NCBI GenBank assembly: GCA_003161575.1
Contig: PMOE01000025.1
Span: forward strand, 22,832-86,831
Direction: 5' to 3'
Source of the DNA: Acidimicrobiaceae bacterium
Lineage (GTDB): Bacteria > Actinomycetota > Acidimicrobiia > Acidimicrobiales > RAAP-2
DNA: 64,000 nucleotides
A program made the position numbers and the translations under genes. Position 1 is the first letter of the stretch; each line of letters begins with the position of its first letter. Below the pieces are notes generated by a model. The model worked only from the letters and a program-made list of their open reading frames with translations. It had not been told where the DNA came from and searched no databases. This document shows, piece after piece, positions 17,279-26,297 of the stretch.

Positions 17279-19003
17279 GTGGTCCAACAGGAATCGACCG
17301 GTGAACCCGGTCTGCTCGACTACGTCCGAGTCCTGTGGCGGCGGCGCCTCATCGTCATCCTGGCGGTCATCGTCGCCGTCGGGGCCACTATCGGGATCGA
17401 CGCCGTCCGGACCAGGGTGTATCGAGCCACCTCCAACATCCTGTTCGTCTCGCAGAACTACTCGAGCGGCGGAACGATCGTCCCCCTCAGCCCCACTGAC
17501 ATCGCCACAGACATCGAGTTGGTCCAAGGGGCCGCGATCAAGGCCACGGTGGCCAAGAATCTGGGCGCTGTCCCCCCGCCGGTGACCGTGAACCAAGTCG
17601 GCACCACCGAAGTGGCCCAGATCTCGGTCTCCTCACCCGACAAGATACTCGCCACCAAAGCGGCGAACGCGTACGTCCGCGCCTACATCGCTAATAGTCA
17701 GAGCCGGTATCTGGCGAACCAACAAAGCGCCGAGTCTCAGATCCAGCAGCAGATCAATGGGCTCCAGACCCAGATCCAGTCGGTCCAGACCCAGATCAAC
17801 CTGTCGGGAACGAACCAGACCCAAATCGCCAACCTCGATGCGCAACTCGGGACGCTTGAATCCCAGCAGCAAACCCTCCACACTCAACTGAGCCAATTCA
17901 CGGTGGAGGCCGCACAGACACCCAGCGGCGGTCAACTGGTGGCCCCCGCCACGGTCCCGACCAGCCCGGTGTCGCCCAAGCCGGTCGCCGACGCAGTGAT
18001 CGGCGGTGTCATTGGCCTGATCATCGGTATCGCCTTGGCCATGCTTCGCGAATACCTCGACGACAGAATCCACAACAAGGCCGAGCTTGAACAGGTGGCC
18101 ACAGGCCTCCCGGTGCTCGGCATCATCCCTCGGATCGATGACTGGCGTGACAGCGAAGTCCCGTTCCTGGCTTTCGCCCACCGTCCCAAATCGCCTGCGG
18201 CGGAGGCCTACCGTGGCCTGCGCACCTCGATCCAGTTTGCGCGTCTGGACCACCCCATCCGCATCCTCCACGTGACGAGCCCGGCCGCGGCCGACGGCAA
18301 GACGACGACTTCGGCCAACCTTGCAGTAGCCATGGCGGAGGCCGGCCAGAACGTGGTCTTGATCTGCTGCGACCTTCGCCGGCCGCGGGTCCACGAGTTC
18401 TTCTCCTTGCCCAATACAGTGGGGCTTACTTCGGTCCTGGCCGGTCAAGTTGATCTGCCCCATGCCTTGGTGCACGTACCGGGGATCCCCCGCCTCACGC
18501 TCCTACCCTCAGGGCCCCTGCCAGCCAATCCCTCTGAGATCCTCGGGAGCCCTCAAACCCGCGAATTGTTCACCACGCTGTCCCAGGCCGTCGACCTGGT
18601 GATATTGGACAGTCCACCGCTGCTTCCCGTGACCGATGCTTCGATCCTGGCCACAGTGGCCGATGGGTCGATCGTGGTCACCGCCGCCGGCGAGACCACC
18701 CGCCGAGACCTGTCGCGGGCCATCGAACTCCTCCATAGTGTGGACGCCTCGGTCACCGGGGTGGTGCTCAACAACGCTTCAGAGAGCGATTCCTACGTCT
18801 ATTACGGCTACAGCGGGCAGTACGGCTACGGGGGGCGGTCCGGCCGCGAAAACGGCAACGGCGACGGAAGCGACCCTGGGACGGACAACGGCAGCGGCAG
18901 CGGCAAGAGCAACGGAAAGAGCAAGAGCACGCGCTCTCGGAACAAGGCGTCGAATGGGGTGGTCCTCTTGCCCGGCGCCGCGACCTTGCCACCCAAGACG
19001 TGA
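17279..19003 (+). CDS. polysaccharide co-polymerase fused to a BY-kinase (Wzc/CapAB-like)
   Basis: This 574-residue membrane protein should control chain length and export through autophosphorylation. A Wzz domain runs from an N-terminal helix (about 28-44) to a second helix (about 241-257). Between them lies a Gln-rich coiled coil (about 145-215; SQIQQQINGLQTQIQ). A CpsD/CapB tyrosine-kinase domain follows: EAYRGLRTSIQF near 308, Walker A AAADGKTT (336-343), Walker A' LICCDLRRP near 360 and Walker B VILDSPP near 441. The tail has a tyrosine cluster, YVYYGYSGQYGYGG (506-519), then a Gly/Asn/Lys-rich linker. The first Asp of Walker A' is replaced by Cys, which is unusual. The GTG start lies just before the first helix. 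Confidence 0.9.
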   Translation: MVQQESTGEPGLLDYVRVLWRRRLIVILAVIVAVGATIGIDAVRTRVYRATSNILFVSQNYSSGGTIVPLSPTDIATDIELVQGAAIKATVAKNLGAVPPPVTVNQVGTTEVAQISVSSPDKILATKAANAYVRAYIANSQSRYLANQQSAESQIQQQINGLQTQIQSVQTQINLSGTNQTQIANLDAQLGTLESQQQTLHTQLSQFTVEAAQTPSGGQLVAPATVPTSPVSPKPVADAVIGGVIGLIIGIALAMLREYLDDRIHNKAELEQVATGLPVLGIIPRIDDWRDSEVPFLAFAHRPKSPAAEAYRGLRTSIQFARLDHPIRILHVTSPAAADGKTTTSANLAVAMAEAGQNVVLICCDLRRPRVHEFFSLPNTVGLTSVLAGQVDLPHALVHVPGIPRLTLLPSGPLPANPSEILGSPQTRELFTTLSQAVDLVILDSPPLLPVTDASILATVADGSIVVTAAGETTRRDLSRAIELLHSVDASVTGVVLNNASESDSYVYYGYSGQYGYGGRSGRENGNGDGSDPGTDNGSGSGKSNGKSKSTRSRNKASNGVVLLPGAATLPPKT

Positions 19004-19053
19004 GCGCCCGATACGTGGACGCCCGCGTGACTGGTCCCGTCGATCGCTAAGCG

Positions 19054-20928
19054 TTGGCGACGCATCAGCACCAGAATCTTCGGCGGCGGGGCCACGGCCG
19101 CCGCCGGATCCGGACACCGTCGCGACGTCGGCGTGTGGTCTTGGTCGTCTGCGTTGTCGCCGTGGTCGGTGTGCTGGGGCTCGGTGCGCTTGTGGCGTGG
19201 AGTTCTTGGAAGTCGTTGAATCGGGCCCGCACCCCACTCGAACAGGCTCGCCAGCTGGTCGATCAGCTCGAGCAGGACCCCAATCAGTTACTCAGCGCCC
19301 AAGGCCGGGCCGCGGCGGGCCGCAATATTGAGACCATCGAACGTGACGCCGCTTCGGCCCGCGCCATTGTCGAGTCGTCGGACGCCCTCGACGCAGTGGG
19401 CTACGTGCCCTTGCTCAGTACGCAACGCCAAGGCGTGCTGGACTTGGCGAGTGACGCCGAGAGCGCCGCTCAGATCAGCAGCTCCCTGCTCGACCAGGTG
19501 GACGCCGTTACCGCCACAAGCCATGGCACCACCATCGATCTGACGCGTCTTTCGGCGCTGGTGCAGGCCGTCCACCTCGCCCACGCGCAGTTGGTGCACC
19601 TGCGACGGCCGACCGGCGATCTGTGGGGTCCGATCGCCCAAGCCCGTGCGTCCTTCAATCGCCAAGACGTCCGCCTCACCACCCAACTCGCAAGAGGCCA
19701 ACAGATCCTCGGGTACGCGTCGGACTTCTTGGGGGCGAAAGGGCCCCGGACCTACTTGCTGGCCACGGAGAACAACGCCGAGATGCGCGACCAGGGTGCC
19801 GTGCTCTCGGTGGACTTTCTCCACGCCAGCGGGGGAACCCTCCACACGGACCATCCCCAGAGCGTCGGCCAGTACCCGCTGTCGCAGCCCGTCGCCGTTC
19901 CCGTCCCGGCTGGGCTCCAAACCGTGTTCGGCGCCTTCCAGCCGACCCTTCTTTGGCAATCGGCCAACACCACCGCCGATTTCCCGTGGAGCGGGACGGA
20001 CCTCGCCGCGATGTCCGCGGCGGGCGCCAGCCAGCCGGTGGACGGGGTGGTGGCCCTCGACGTGCCGACACTGGCCAGTCTGCTGGCCCTGACCGGACCC
20101 GTCACGGTGGCCGGCATCCCCCGGCCGGTCACGGCGGGGAATGTGGCCCCGCTCTTGCTGCACGACCTCTACGCCGGCGCACCGGCGGGCAACCAGGCCG
20201 CGCGCCATGACGAAAACGCCGATGTCGCCAGCGCCGTGTTCAACGCCCTGTCCTCCCGCCCGGTCGACGTAGCCGCCTTGGCCCATTCGCTGGCCAAGGA
20301 CGTCGCCGGGCGGCACCTGATCGTCTGGGACGCCCAGCCGACCAACGAGGCGATCTTGGTCCGCTATGGCGCCTCTGGTGCCATCGACACCGAGAACCCC
20401 ACCCGGGCGTTCCACGTGGCGGTCGAGAACGCCGGTGCGACCAAGCTCGACTACTACGTGCAGGTCAGCGTGCACCAAGACATCGAGGTGGACGGCGGGG
20501 GCTCAGCCACCATCGACACCGCGGTGACCGTGACCAATCGGGCTCCAGCCGGACAGCCCCCCTCCTATCAGCTCGGGCCAGATGACAAGACCTCGATCAT
20601 CCCGGGTCAGTACGTGGCCAACGTGTACCTCTGGGGGCCCCGGGGTTCAACGCAGGTCGGCAGCGTGGCCGAGTCAGGACTTCGGGTCAGCGAGACTTCG
20701 ATCTCGGTGCTGGCCCAGCACCAGACCACCGTCCATTTCACCACCACCATCGCCGGGGCCGTGACGTCGGGACTCCTGGCGTTGACCTACGTCCCTCAAC
20801 CCCGACTGGCCCCGATCACCTTCACGGCCAACCTGTCGGCGCCCGCTTGGACGGTGGAGAGCGCCCACGTGCCGGGTGGGAGCCTCACCAGGACGACCGT
20901 GGTAACGTGGCAGCTCAGTCACCATTAG
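19054..20928 (+). CDS. DUF4012 domain-containing membrane protein
   Basis: This 624-residue protein starts with a very basic cytoplasmic segment, one transmembrane helix (about 28-48, VVLVVCVVAVVGVLGLGALVAW) and a long extracytoplasmic part. The DUF4012 signature region is near residues 228-250 (TYLLATENNAEMRDQGAVLS, where related proteins have NNAELRPTGG), followed by PVDGVVALDVPTLASLLALTGPV. DUF4012 proteins are common beside Wzc-like genes in actinobacterial polysaccharide loci; their biochemical role is unknown. The start is a TTG at 19054 and no better candidate lies nearby. It follows the BY-kinase by 50 bases and is probably co-transcribed. Confidence 0.83.
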   Translation: MATHQHQNLRRRGHGRRRIRTPSRRRRVVLVVCVVAVVGVLGLGALVAWSSWKSLNRARTPLEQARQLVDQLEQDPNQLLSAQGRAAAGRNIETIERDAASARAIVESSDALDAVGYVPLLSTQRQGVLDLASDAESAAQISSSLLDQVDAVTATSHGTTIDLTRLSALVQAVHLAHAQLVHLRRPTGDLWGPIAQARASFNRQDVRLTTQLARGQQILGYASDFLGAKGPRTYLLATENNAEMRDQGAVLSVDFLHASGGTLHTDHPQSVGQYPLSQPVAVPVPAGLQTVFGAFQPTLLWQSANTTADFPWSGTDLAAMSAAGASQPVDGVVALDVPTLASLLALTGPVTVAGIPRPVTAGNVAPLLLHDLYAGAPAGNQAARHDENADVASAVFNALSSRPVDVAALAHSLAKDVAGRHLIVWDAQPTNEAILVRYGASGAIDTENPTRAFHVAVENAGATKLDYYVQVSVHQDIEVDGGGSATIDTAVTVTNRAPAGQPPSYQLGPDDKTSIIPGQYVANVYLWGPRGSTQVGSVAESGLRVSETSISVLAQHQTTVHFTTTIAGAVTSGLLALTYVPQPRLAPITFTANLSAPAWTVESAHVPGGSLTRTTVVTWQLSHH

Positions 20929-21027
20929 TTGGCCCGATTAGCGGATCGGTGGTGGCTACTGGCAAGCGGACATGGGGCCCGGGTCTGGCCTTGTGCGAGC
21001 AAGGGCGAACCGGGTATCGGGGGATTG

Positions 21028-21642
21028 ATGCACCGCAAACCTCGTGATGACATGAGAAGGATCCTGCTCGCCGGAGCACTCTCCGGGGCGGCTCTCGTGA
21101 TCTCGGCGGTACCCGCAGAGGCCGCCTACCCCCCGGGCACGTCCACCTTCATCGGCACCTTCGTCCCCGGACAGAGCGCCAGCACCACCTTCACCGGCTA
21201 CATGGCCGGTTCTAACGTCAATTACACGGTCAACGGCACCCCGGACGGCAGCGGCCCCGCCGGACCCGACGGTTCGGTCCCGATCGCGATCAGCATTACC
21301 GACCCCCACGTCGCGGTGAACGGCAACACCCCGATAGCCGTTAACTTTGGCACGACCACGGTCACAGGGAGCGGCGTCAGCCAAGCGGGAACACCCATCG
21401 CCAACTCGGTCACGCTCAATATCGTCCAGGCTTCGAGCTCAACCCCGACCACGACCCCAGCCAGCGGCAACTCGGGCAGCGGCAACTCGGGCAGCACCAG
21501 CTCGGGCAGCAGCACCACCCTGGCCTTCACCGGTGCCGACATCGCCGCCACCGTCGCGGGTGGATTGGCGCTGCTCGCCGTGGGCTCGGTGCTGGTGATC
21601 GCCACCCGGCGGCGGTCACACCGCGGCCGCAAGGCGGCCTGA
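21028..21642 (+). CDS. small secreted protein with LAFTG sorting signal
   Basis: From the ATG at 21028 (after a GGGGG ribosome binding site) the product has 204 residues. A signal peptide comes first (basic residues, then ILLAGALSGAALVISAVPAEA), followed by a short beta-rich domain, a Ser/Gly/Thr-rich spacer and a C-terminal sorting signal. The signal consists of LAFTG (about 165-169), a hydrophobic helix and a basic RRRSHRGRKAA tail. LAXTG signals are processed by actinobacterial class E sortases. No sortase gene lies in this window. Its position after DUF4012 suggests a surface protein linked to the polysaccharide, function unknown. A later in-frame ATG at 21052 is an alternative start. Confidence 0.8.
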   Translation: MHRKPRDDMRRILLAGALSGAALVISAVPAEAAYPPGTSTFIGTFVPGQSASTTFTGYMAGSNVNYTVNGTPDGSGPAGPDGSVPIAISITDPHVAVNGNTPIAVNFGTTTVTGSGVSQAGTPIANSVTLNIVQASSSTPTTTPASGNSGSGNSGSTSSGSSTTLAFTGADIAATVAGGLALLAVGSVLVIATRRRSHRGRKAA

Positions 21643-21646
21643 GCCG

Positions 21647-21691
21647 CGCGGCGTTCCGAGGCCGTCCCGCACGGCTCACCCGGACGCCGCG
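21647..21691. terminator. inverted repeat between convergent genes
   Basis: CGCGGCGT (21647-21654) and ACGCCGCG (21684-21691) are perfect eight-base arms separated by 29 bases. They lie just after the LAFTG-protein stop and run into the end of the convergent phosphatase gene. It may act as a bidirectional terminator, though the loop is long. Confidence 0.25.
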
Positions 21692-22293
21692 TCACCCCAG
21701 ATCAGCAGTTGAAGTTCCCCAGTGAGCGCGTGCACCTGGCGGGCCATGGCTCGGTAACCCTCGTAGGGACCCCCGATGGGGTCGTCGATGTCGTCATCGG
21801 GGTATTCCTCGTGCAGGTCCGTAGCCCGGCGGCCGGCATGCAATCCGGCCAGCCACTCCATCAAGGGCTCCCGCGGTCCCCGGCGCCCCACCAACCGACC
21901 CCGCCGCACCAATTCTCGCAGCGTGAAGGTCACCGGCCACCGAGAGGGCTCAAGGACCGCCATCTCGCGAACATGGAGCCGGGCCATGCCGATGACGAGG
22001 TCAGCCCGGGCCACATCGGGCGCCGTAATCTGGTGGCTCCGATGTGCCGCAAGATCCAGCCCGTATTCGGCGGCCGCCCGGGCCACCTCGACGGGCACCG
22101 CCCGCCCACTCTCGAGGAGCCCCCCGGAGTGAACCGCCACCGAACCAAGATCAGCCGAGGACGACGCCAGGAAGCCGGCGGCCATCGGCGAACGGCACAA
22201 ATTGGCGGTGCAAACCACCAGGACCTGGACCTCTGGCCCCACTGACCGTTCGTGAGCACCTCGCCGGCCAGAGCCGCGCTGATCAGCGTGCAT
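21676..22293 (-). CDS. low-molecular-weight protein tyrosine phosphatase (Wzb-like)
   Basis: This protein of up to 205 residues has the family P-loop CTANLCR (C28 to R34, CX5R) followed by SPMA, a central SHQIT segment, and a C-terminal DDPIGGPYEGYRAM segment. The DDPIG motif carries the catalytic aspartate, normally DPxG. It probably dephosphorylates the tyrosine cluster of the neighbouring BY-kinase. The first 20 residues are not typical; a GTG at 22242 (residue 18) is an alternative start, although neither has a clear ribosome binding site. The gene is convergent with the LAFTG protein gene. Confidence 0.86.
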   Translation of the reverse strand: MHADQRGSGRRGAHERSVGPEVQVLVVCTANLCRSPMAAGFLASSSADLGSVAVHSGGLLESGRAVPVEVARAAAEYGLDLAAHRSHQITAPDVARADLVIGMARLHVREMAVLEPSRWPVTFTLRELVRRGRLVGRRGPREPLMEWLAGLHAGRRATDLHEEYPDDDIDDPIGGPYEGYRAMARQVHALTGELQLLIWGDAASG

Positions 22294-22527
22294 ACGCGAA
22301 TCGGCTCTTTCTCAGGAGAAATTGGATTCGCCGAACACCCGTGACCCCCGACACGACAATCATGCCCAAGACCAACTGTAACCGAGCCAAGCCCGGCGCA
22401 CGCTCCGGACTACCGGGACCAGCCGCGGCCAAGATACCGTCGACGCGAATGGGTTTGAATGTGTCAGCGGAACGGGATTCGACGAGGAGCATGACCAGGG
22501 CCGCCCGGCAGTGCTCAAGGAGGCGAC

Positions 22528-22848
22528 ATGACTGGCCCGGACACAACGACACCACAGACCACCATGCCGGCCAGCTCCCCGACCCTCGCTCCGGCCCGGC
22601 CTGACCCGGCACTCGACGACGGCGACCACGACCGGATGGCCCATATCGTGCTCGAGGGTTACACACCCAAAGACGGCGAGTTCGTCTCAGCCGGCCCCGG
22701 AGTGGTCGAAGGGATGGTCAACAGCACGCCGGTGCGAGCTCTGTGCGGCAAGGTCTGGGTCCCCGGTCGTGACCCCAAGCGCTACGCGCTTTGCCCGACC
22801 TGCAAGGAGATCGCCGAAGGGATGGGATGGAAGGTCCCGGCTCGCTGA
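22528..22848 (+). CDS. DUF3039 domain-containing protein
   Basis: The 106-residue protein has a disordered, Pro/Thr-rich first 30 residues. A compact domain follows with MAHIV (38-42, His39), ALCGKVWVPGRDPKRYALCPTC (Cys73, Cys89, Cys92) and KEIAEGMG. One His and three Cys look like a zinc site. This is a small cytoplasmic protein family found almost only in Actinomycetota, of unknown role. The start ATG follows an AAGGAGG ribosome binding site (caaggaggcgac-ATG), one of the best in the window. Confidence 0.9.
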   Translation: MTGPDTTTPQTTMPASSPTLAPARPDPALDDGDHDRMAHIVLEGYTPKDGEFVSAGPGVVEGMVNSTPVRALCGKVWVPGRDPKRYALCPTCKEIAEGMGWKVPAR

Positions 22849-22939
22849 CTACTGCGGCGCCGACCGCCGGTTCGGCGGTCCCAAGAGTCCGGTCGGGGCG
22901 ACGGAGGTGGGGCAGGGGTGTGCCACACTGGGCACCTCG

Positions 22940-23013
22940 GTGGGCGTAGCTCAGGTGGTTAGAGCGCCAGGTTGTGGTCCTGGAGGCCGGGGGTTCGAGT
23001 CCCCTCGCTCACC
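22940..23013 (+). tRNA. tRNA-His (anticodon GTG)
   Basis: The sequence folds as a full cloverleaf. The acceptor stem is GTGGGCG/CGCTCAC, with one G-T pair. The D stem is GCTC/GAGC, the anticodon stem CCAGG/CCTGG with loop TTGTGGT (anticodon GTG at 22974-22976), and the T stem GGGGG/CCCCT with TTCGAGT. The base before the acceptor stem is G (22939) and the discriminator is C, as required for the G(-1):C73 identity pair of tRNA-His. The CCA end is not encoded. Confidence 0.96.
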
Positions 23014-23072
23014 CCGAAGGCACCGAGGCCCGGCGCGACCGGGCTGGTGCAGCCAACGAAAACGGGGGCCAG

Positions 23073-23936
23073 ATGACCTCGGGTGAGCCCATGACGACAC
23101 CTGGTGGACGGGTGGCCCTCGTGACCGGTGCCTCCTCGGGCATCGGCGCGGCGACAGCGCGGCTGTTGGCCGAACAGGGCACGACCGTCGCACTGGTGGC
23201 CCGGCGCGGCGCCCGGCTCGACGAGGTGCTCGGGGACTGCGTGGCGAGCGCCCCGGACTCGAGGCGCTGGGTCGCCGACCTCTCGGATCCCGAAGGCGCA
23301 GCACACCTGGCGCTCAACGTCTGGGACGCCTTCGGCCAGATCGACGTAGTGGTGAACAACGCCGGCATCCCCATGCGCAAGCCGGTGAGTCGTCTCACCA
23401 TGCAAGAGGTGGAGCGGGTAATGACCGTCAACTACCTTTCCCCGGTCGCCATCACCCTGGCCGTCCTTCCCCGCATGCTCGAGCGCAGCTCAGGCACCAT
23501 CGTGAACGTCTCGAGCCTTGGTGGGCGTCTCGGCATCGCTACCGAAGCCGCGTACTCGGCTTCGAAGTTCGCCCTCGCTGGTTGGAGTGAGGCGATTGCC
23601 GCCGACCTCGTCGGGACCGGCGTGGCGGTCAAGTTGGTCCTGCCCGGGGCCATTGACACCGAGATCTGGGAGCAACCGGGAAACGACCAACCGATCTACA
23701 CCGGGCCGCTCGTTCCGGCCGCCGAGGTCGCCGCGGGAATCGTCGCCTGCATCGACAGCGACCGGTTCGAGCACTACCTGCCGGACATGAAAGCAGTAGT
23801 GGAGATGAAGACCGCCGACATCGACGGATTCTTCGACGGCATGCAGGCCATGGTGAACAACGAGCTCGACGCGGACACGGTCGCCGAGGCAACGAGTGGC
23901 GGCCTCGGCCATGGACCGAGCGACGACGGTCGGTGA
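23073..23936 (+). CDS. SDR-family NAD(P)-dependent oxidoreductase
   Basis: This classical short-chain dehydrogenase has about 287 residues. It has the cofactor motif TGASSGIG, NNAG in the fourth strand, NVSSLGGR and the catalytic YSASK with the usual spacing. The frame continues upstream into the tRNA-His gene, so the start must be later. I chose the ATG at 23073, which follows a GGGGG ribosome binding site; the ATG at 23091 is also possible. The extended C-terminus (DIDGFFDGMQAMVNNE) is usual for bacterial SDRs acting on lipid or steroid-like substrates, but the substrate is unknown. Confidence 0.88.
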   Translation: MTSGEPMTTPGGRVALVTGASSGIGAATARLLAEQGTTVALVARRGARLDEVLGDCVASAPDSRRWVADLSDPEGAAHLALNVWDAFGQIDVVVNNAGIPMRKPVSRLTMQEVERVMTVNYLSPVAITLAVLPRMLERSSGTIVNVSSLGGRLGIATEAAYSASKFALAGWSEAIAADLVGTGVAVKLVLPGAIDTEIWEQPGNDQPIYTGPLVPAAEVAAGIVACIDSDRFEHYLPDMKAVVEMKTADIDGFFDGMQAMVNNELDADTVAEATSGGLGHGPSDDGR

Positions 23937-23986
23937 CGTCCGTGCAGGGGTGAGCGGAGGGTGACCCCATCCGGTCCGGGCCGGGT

Positions 23987-24751
23987 GTGACCGATCGCAT
24001 CGGGGCAGCCGAGCCGGTCTACGACCGCATCGGGCGCCAATATTCGGCGGGGCGTCGGACCGACCCGCGCTGGGCGGCGGCGATCCTCGAGCAGTTGGGT
24101 CCGGCCCGCACCGTCGTGAACGTGGGCGCCGGAGCCGGCTCCTACGAACCCGCGGACCGCCGGGTAATCGCCGTCGAACCCTCTAGTGTCATGCTCGGCC
24201 AACGGCCGGCATCGGCGGCCCCTGCGGTACAGGCCCGGGCGGAACAGCTCCCCCTCGGCGATGACACGGCCGACGCCGCTCTCGCCGTACTCACCGTGCA
24301 CCACTGGACCGACTGGCGGGCGGGGATCGCCGAGATGCGGCGGGTCGCCCGCCGCCGGGTGGTGCTCACCTACGACCCCGAGCTCCACGCCGGATTCTGG
24401 CTGGTGCGCGATTACATGCCGTCCGTGCTCGATTTCGAGCGGCGACGGATGCCCGGCGTCGACGACGTGGCCACCGAACTCGGGGCCAGCCGGGTCGTCG
24501 CGCTCACGGTCCCCCGGGACATGCAAGACGGCGTGCTGCCCGCCTTTTGGTGCCGGCCTGAGGCCTACCTCGATCCGGTGGTGCGGGCCAACAACTCGGC
24601 GCTCGCCCAGGGCGATCACCAGGCCATCGACGAGGGGATCCGCAGGCTGGCGGCCGACCTCGAGTCGGGGGCCTGGGCCGCCCGACACGCCGAGCTCGAC
24701 CTGCTCGACGAGATCGACGCCGGTTTCGTCCTGGTGGTTGCCGGCGCCTGA
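23987..24751 (+). CDS. class I SAM-dependent methyltransferase
   Basis: The 254-residue protein has SAM motif I as VVNVGAGAGSYEP (residues 43-55), an acidic second-strand end (AVEPSSVML), motif II ALAVLTVHHWTDW and a small C-terminal cap. The HHW segment is common in ubiquinone/menaquinone-like and small-molecule methyltransferases. The GTG start at 23987 is the only start before the fold. The substrate is not predictable. It is followed by a hairpin and a convergent kinase gene. Confidence 0.84.
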   Translation: MTDRIGAAEPVYDRIGRQYSAGRRTDPRWAAAILEQLGPARTVVNVGAGAGSYEPADRRVIAVEPSSVMLGQRPASAAPAVQARAEQLPLGDDTADAALAVLTVHHWTDWRAGIAEMRRVARRRVVLTYDPELHAGFWLVRDYMPSVLDFERRRMPGVDDVATELGASRVVALTVPRDMQDGVLPAFWCRPEAYLDPVVRANNSALAQGDHQAIDEGIRRLAADLESGAWAARHAELDLLDEIDAGFVLVVAGA

Positions 24752-24761
24752 ACGAACGGCG

Positions 24762-24776
24762 CAGCCCCTCGGGCTG
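24762..24776 (+). terminator. short stem-loop after the methyltransferase gene
   Basis: CAGCCC-CTC-GGGCTG is a perfect six-base stem with a three-base loop, 10 bases after the methyltransferase stop. It is followed by a moderately T-rich stretch (gtctcactcgttggtcttct). It fits a terminator between convergent genes. Confidence 0.45.
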
Positions 24777-24905
24777 GTCTCACTCGTTGGTCTTCTCCAA
24801 GACTCAGGCCCGAGACGTCGGCTCGGCTGATCAGCACAGCCAGTCGGCCGGACCGAGAACGCGAGGCGTCGATCGGAGGGCGCCGGCGCCCCTCGTCGGC
24901 CGGAC

Positions 24906-26288
24906 TCAGCTCCCGGGCCCGAGATCGGCGAAGCGGCGATAGCGCGCCGAGGCCGCACGGGCCCAGACCGGGTCGGGCTCGATCCGTCGACCGGTGCTGG
25001 CCCACCGCTGCGAGGCCTCGAGTGAGGACTCCAGGCCGGCGCCCAGCCGGGCGAAGAAGGCGGCGCCGTAGGCGGCACCTTCGGCGACTCCTACTGTGTG
25101 GACCGGTAGTCCAGTCGCGTCGGCCACCCCGGCCATCCACGGCCCGACCCGGGTACCCCCGCCGCTGGCCACCACCCGGCGGCCCTCGATGCCCGATCGC
25201 TCGAGCATGCGACGGATGACAAAACCGCTGGCTTCGTACGCCCCCCGCTCGATGGCTCCGGGGCCCTGGGTGATGTCGAGGCCGTGCACGCTGGCCCGGA
25301 GCATCGGGTTGTTAAAAGGCGTGCGCTCCCCTCGCAGATACGGGAGCCAGACGGGAACCCGCTCAGGGTCGCCGCTGCGGTCCTCGGTGGCCGGTGCCCC
25401 CGGACCCGGACGTGGAACGCCGCGCAAGAGTCGCCGGGCCCAGTCGACGAAGAGGGCGCCGGCGTTGCTCGGACCCCCGACCAAGAAGCGACCGGGCACG
25501 GTGTGGGGGATGCTGATGAAGTCGGGGACGGTGACCAAGGTGTCGGTCACCACCCAGATGACCAGGGTCGCCCCGAAGATGGCCAGCACGTCCCCCGGCT
25601 CGGTTGCCCCAGCCACGATCTGATCGCACAGGGCGTCGATGGTGCCCCCGGTAAATATGGTGTCGGCACCAGGCAGGGTGCCCCCGGCCTCGCACATGGG
25701 GACAACGACGGGGAGCTGGGCTTCGCTCACCCCGATCTGCTCAAGCAGCGCCGTGTTCCACGAGCCCCAGGCGTGCAGGGCCCCGAGGGAGGAGACCATG
25801 GCCGAGTCCACGGCGGGGACCCCGCAGAGGGCATGGGTGGCCACGCCCTGGCAGGGCCAGTATCCGGCGGCCTCGGGGGCCAGCTCTTTGGCCCAACGGA
25901 GAAATCCCTCGGCGTCGGGCATCGACCCGGGGAAGTCGAACCCCTCGGACATGCTCCGGCCATCCGTGGGCCGGCCGCGGACATCGCCATAGAGGAGTCC
26001 GGGGACAAGGGGAATCCCGCGCCGGTTCACCGCGGTGAGCGAGGGCACCATGGAGGCAACCGTCACCCCGGCGATCGGTGCGCCGACACTGGCGGTCACC
26101 GCGGCATAGGCCCGTCGGGGTCCCTGACGCCAGGCCCGGCGGGCATCGTGTTCGAGCATGTCGGCGGCGGGGGTGAGCACCTGGTGGGGCACCCGGACCG
26201 TGGCCACGACCTGACCGTTGCCGTCGACGGCCAGGGCCTTCACCGACGTCGTCCCGATGTCGACCCCGACGGTGATCGCCGCGGACAT
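24906..26288 (-). CDS. FGGY-family carbohydrate kinase
   Basis: The 460-residue cytoplasmic kinase opens with the phosphate-1 motif GVDIGTTSVKALAVDG. It has the substrate-side LYGDVRGR (the Asp of the FGGY active site) and the C-terminal adenosine motif with ASGGGTRVGPWMAGVADATGLPV. It phosphorylates a pentulose, polyol or related sugar; which one is not readable, and it is shorter than typical xylulokinases (about 490-500). It is divergent from a 2-hydroxyacid dehydrogenase only about 45 bases away. The shared gap contains a palindrome (26298-26311), so the two genes are probably co-regulated and act in one pathway. Confidence 0.86.
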   Translation of the reverse strand: MSAAITVGVDIGTTSVKALAVDGNGQVVATVRVPHQVLTPAADMLEHDARRAWRQGPRRAYAAVTASVGAPIAGVTVASMVPSLTAVNRRGIPLVPGLLYGDVRGRPTDGRSMSEGFDFPGSMPDAEGFLRWAKELAPEAAGYWPCQGVATHALCGVPAVDSAMVSSLGALHAWGSWNTALLEQIGVSEAQLPVVVPMCEAGGTLPGADTIFTGGTIDALCDQIVAGATEPGDVLAIFGATLVIWVVTDTLVTVPDFISIPHTVPGRFLVGGPSNAGALFVDWARRLLRGVPRPGPGAPATEDRSGDPERVPVWLPYLRGERTPFNNPMLRASVHGLDITQGPGAIERGAYEASGFVIRRMLERSGIEGRRVVASGGGTRVGPWMAGVADATGLPVHTVGVAEGAAYGAAFFARLGAGLESSLEASQRWASTGRRIEPDPVWARAASARYRRFADLGPGS

Positions 26289-26297
26289 CTATGAACC

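Noticed and set aside
19288..20478. A 396-codon minus-strand frame opposite the DUF4012 gene
   Set aside because: It is antisense to a clear gene, is His/Gly/Arg-rich and has no start signal.
22974..23072. Upstream extension of the SDR frame into the tRNA
   Set aside because: The extension would start inside the tRNA-His gene and has no family similarity; the start at 23073 or 23091 fits.
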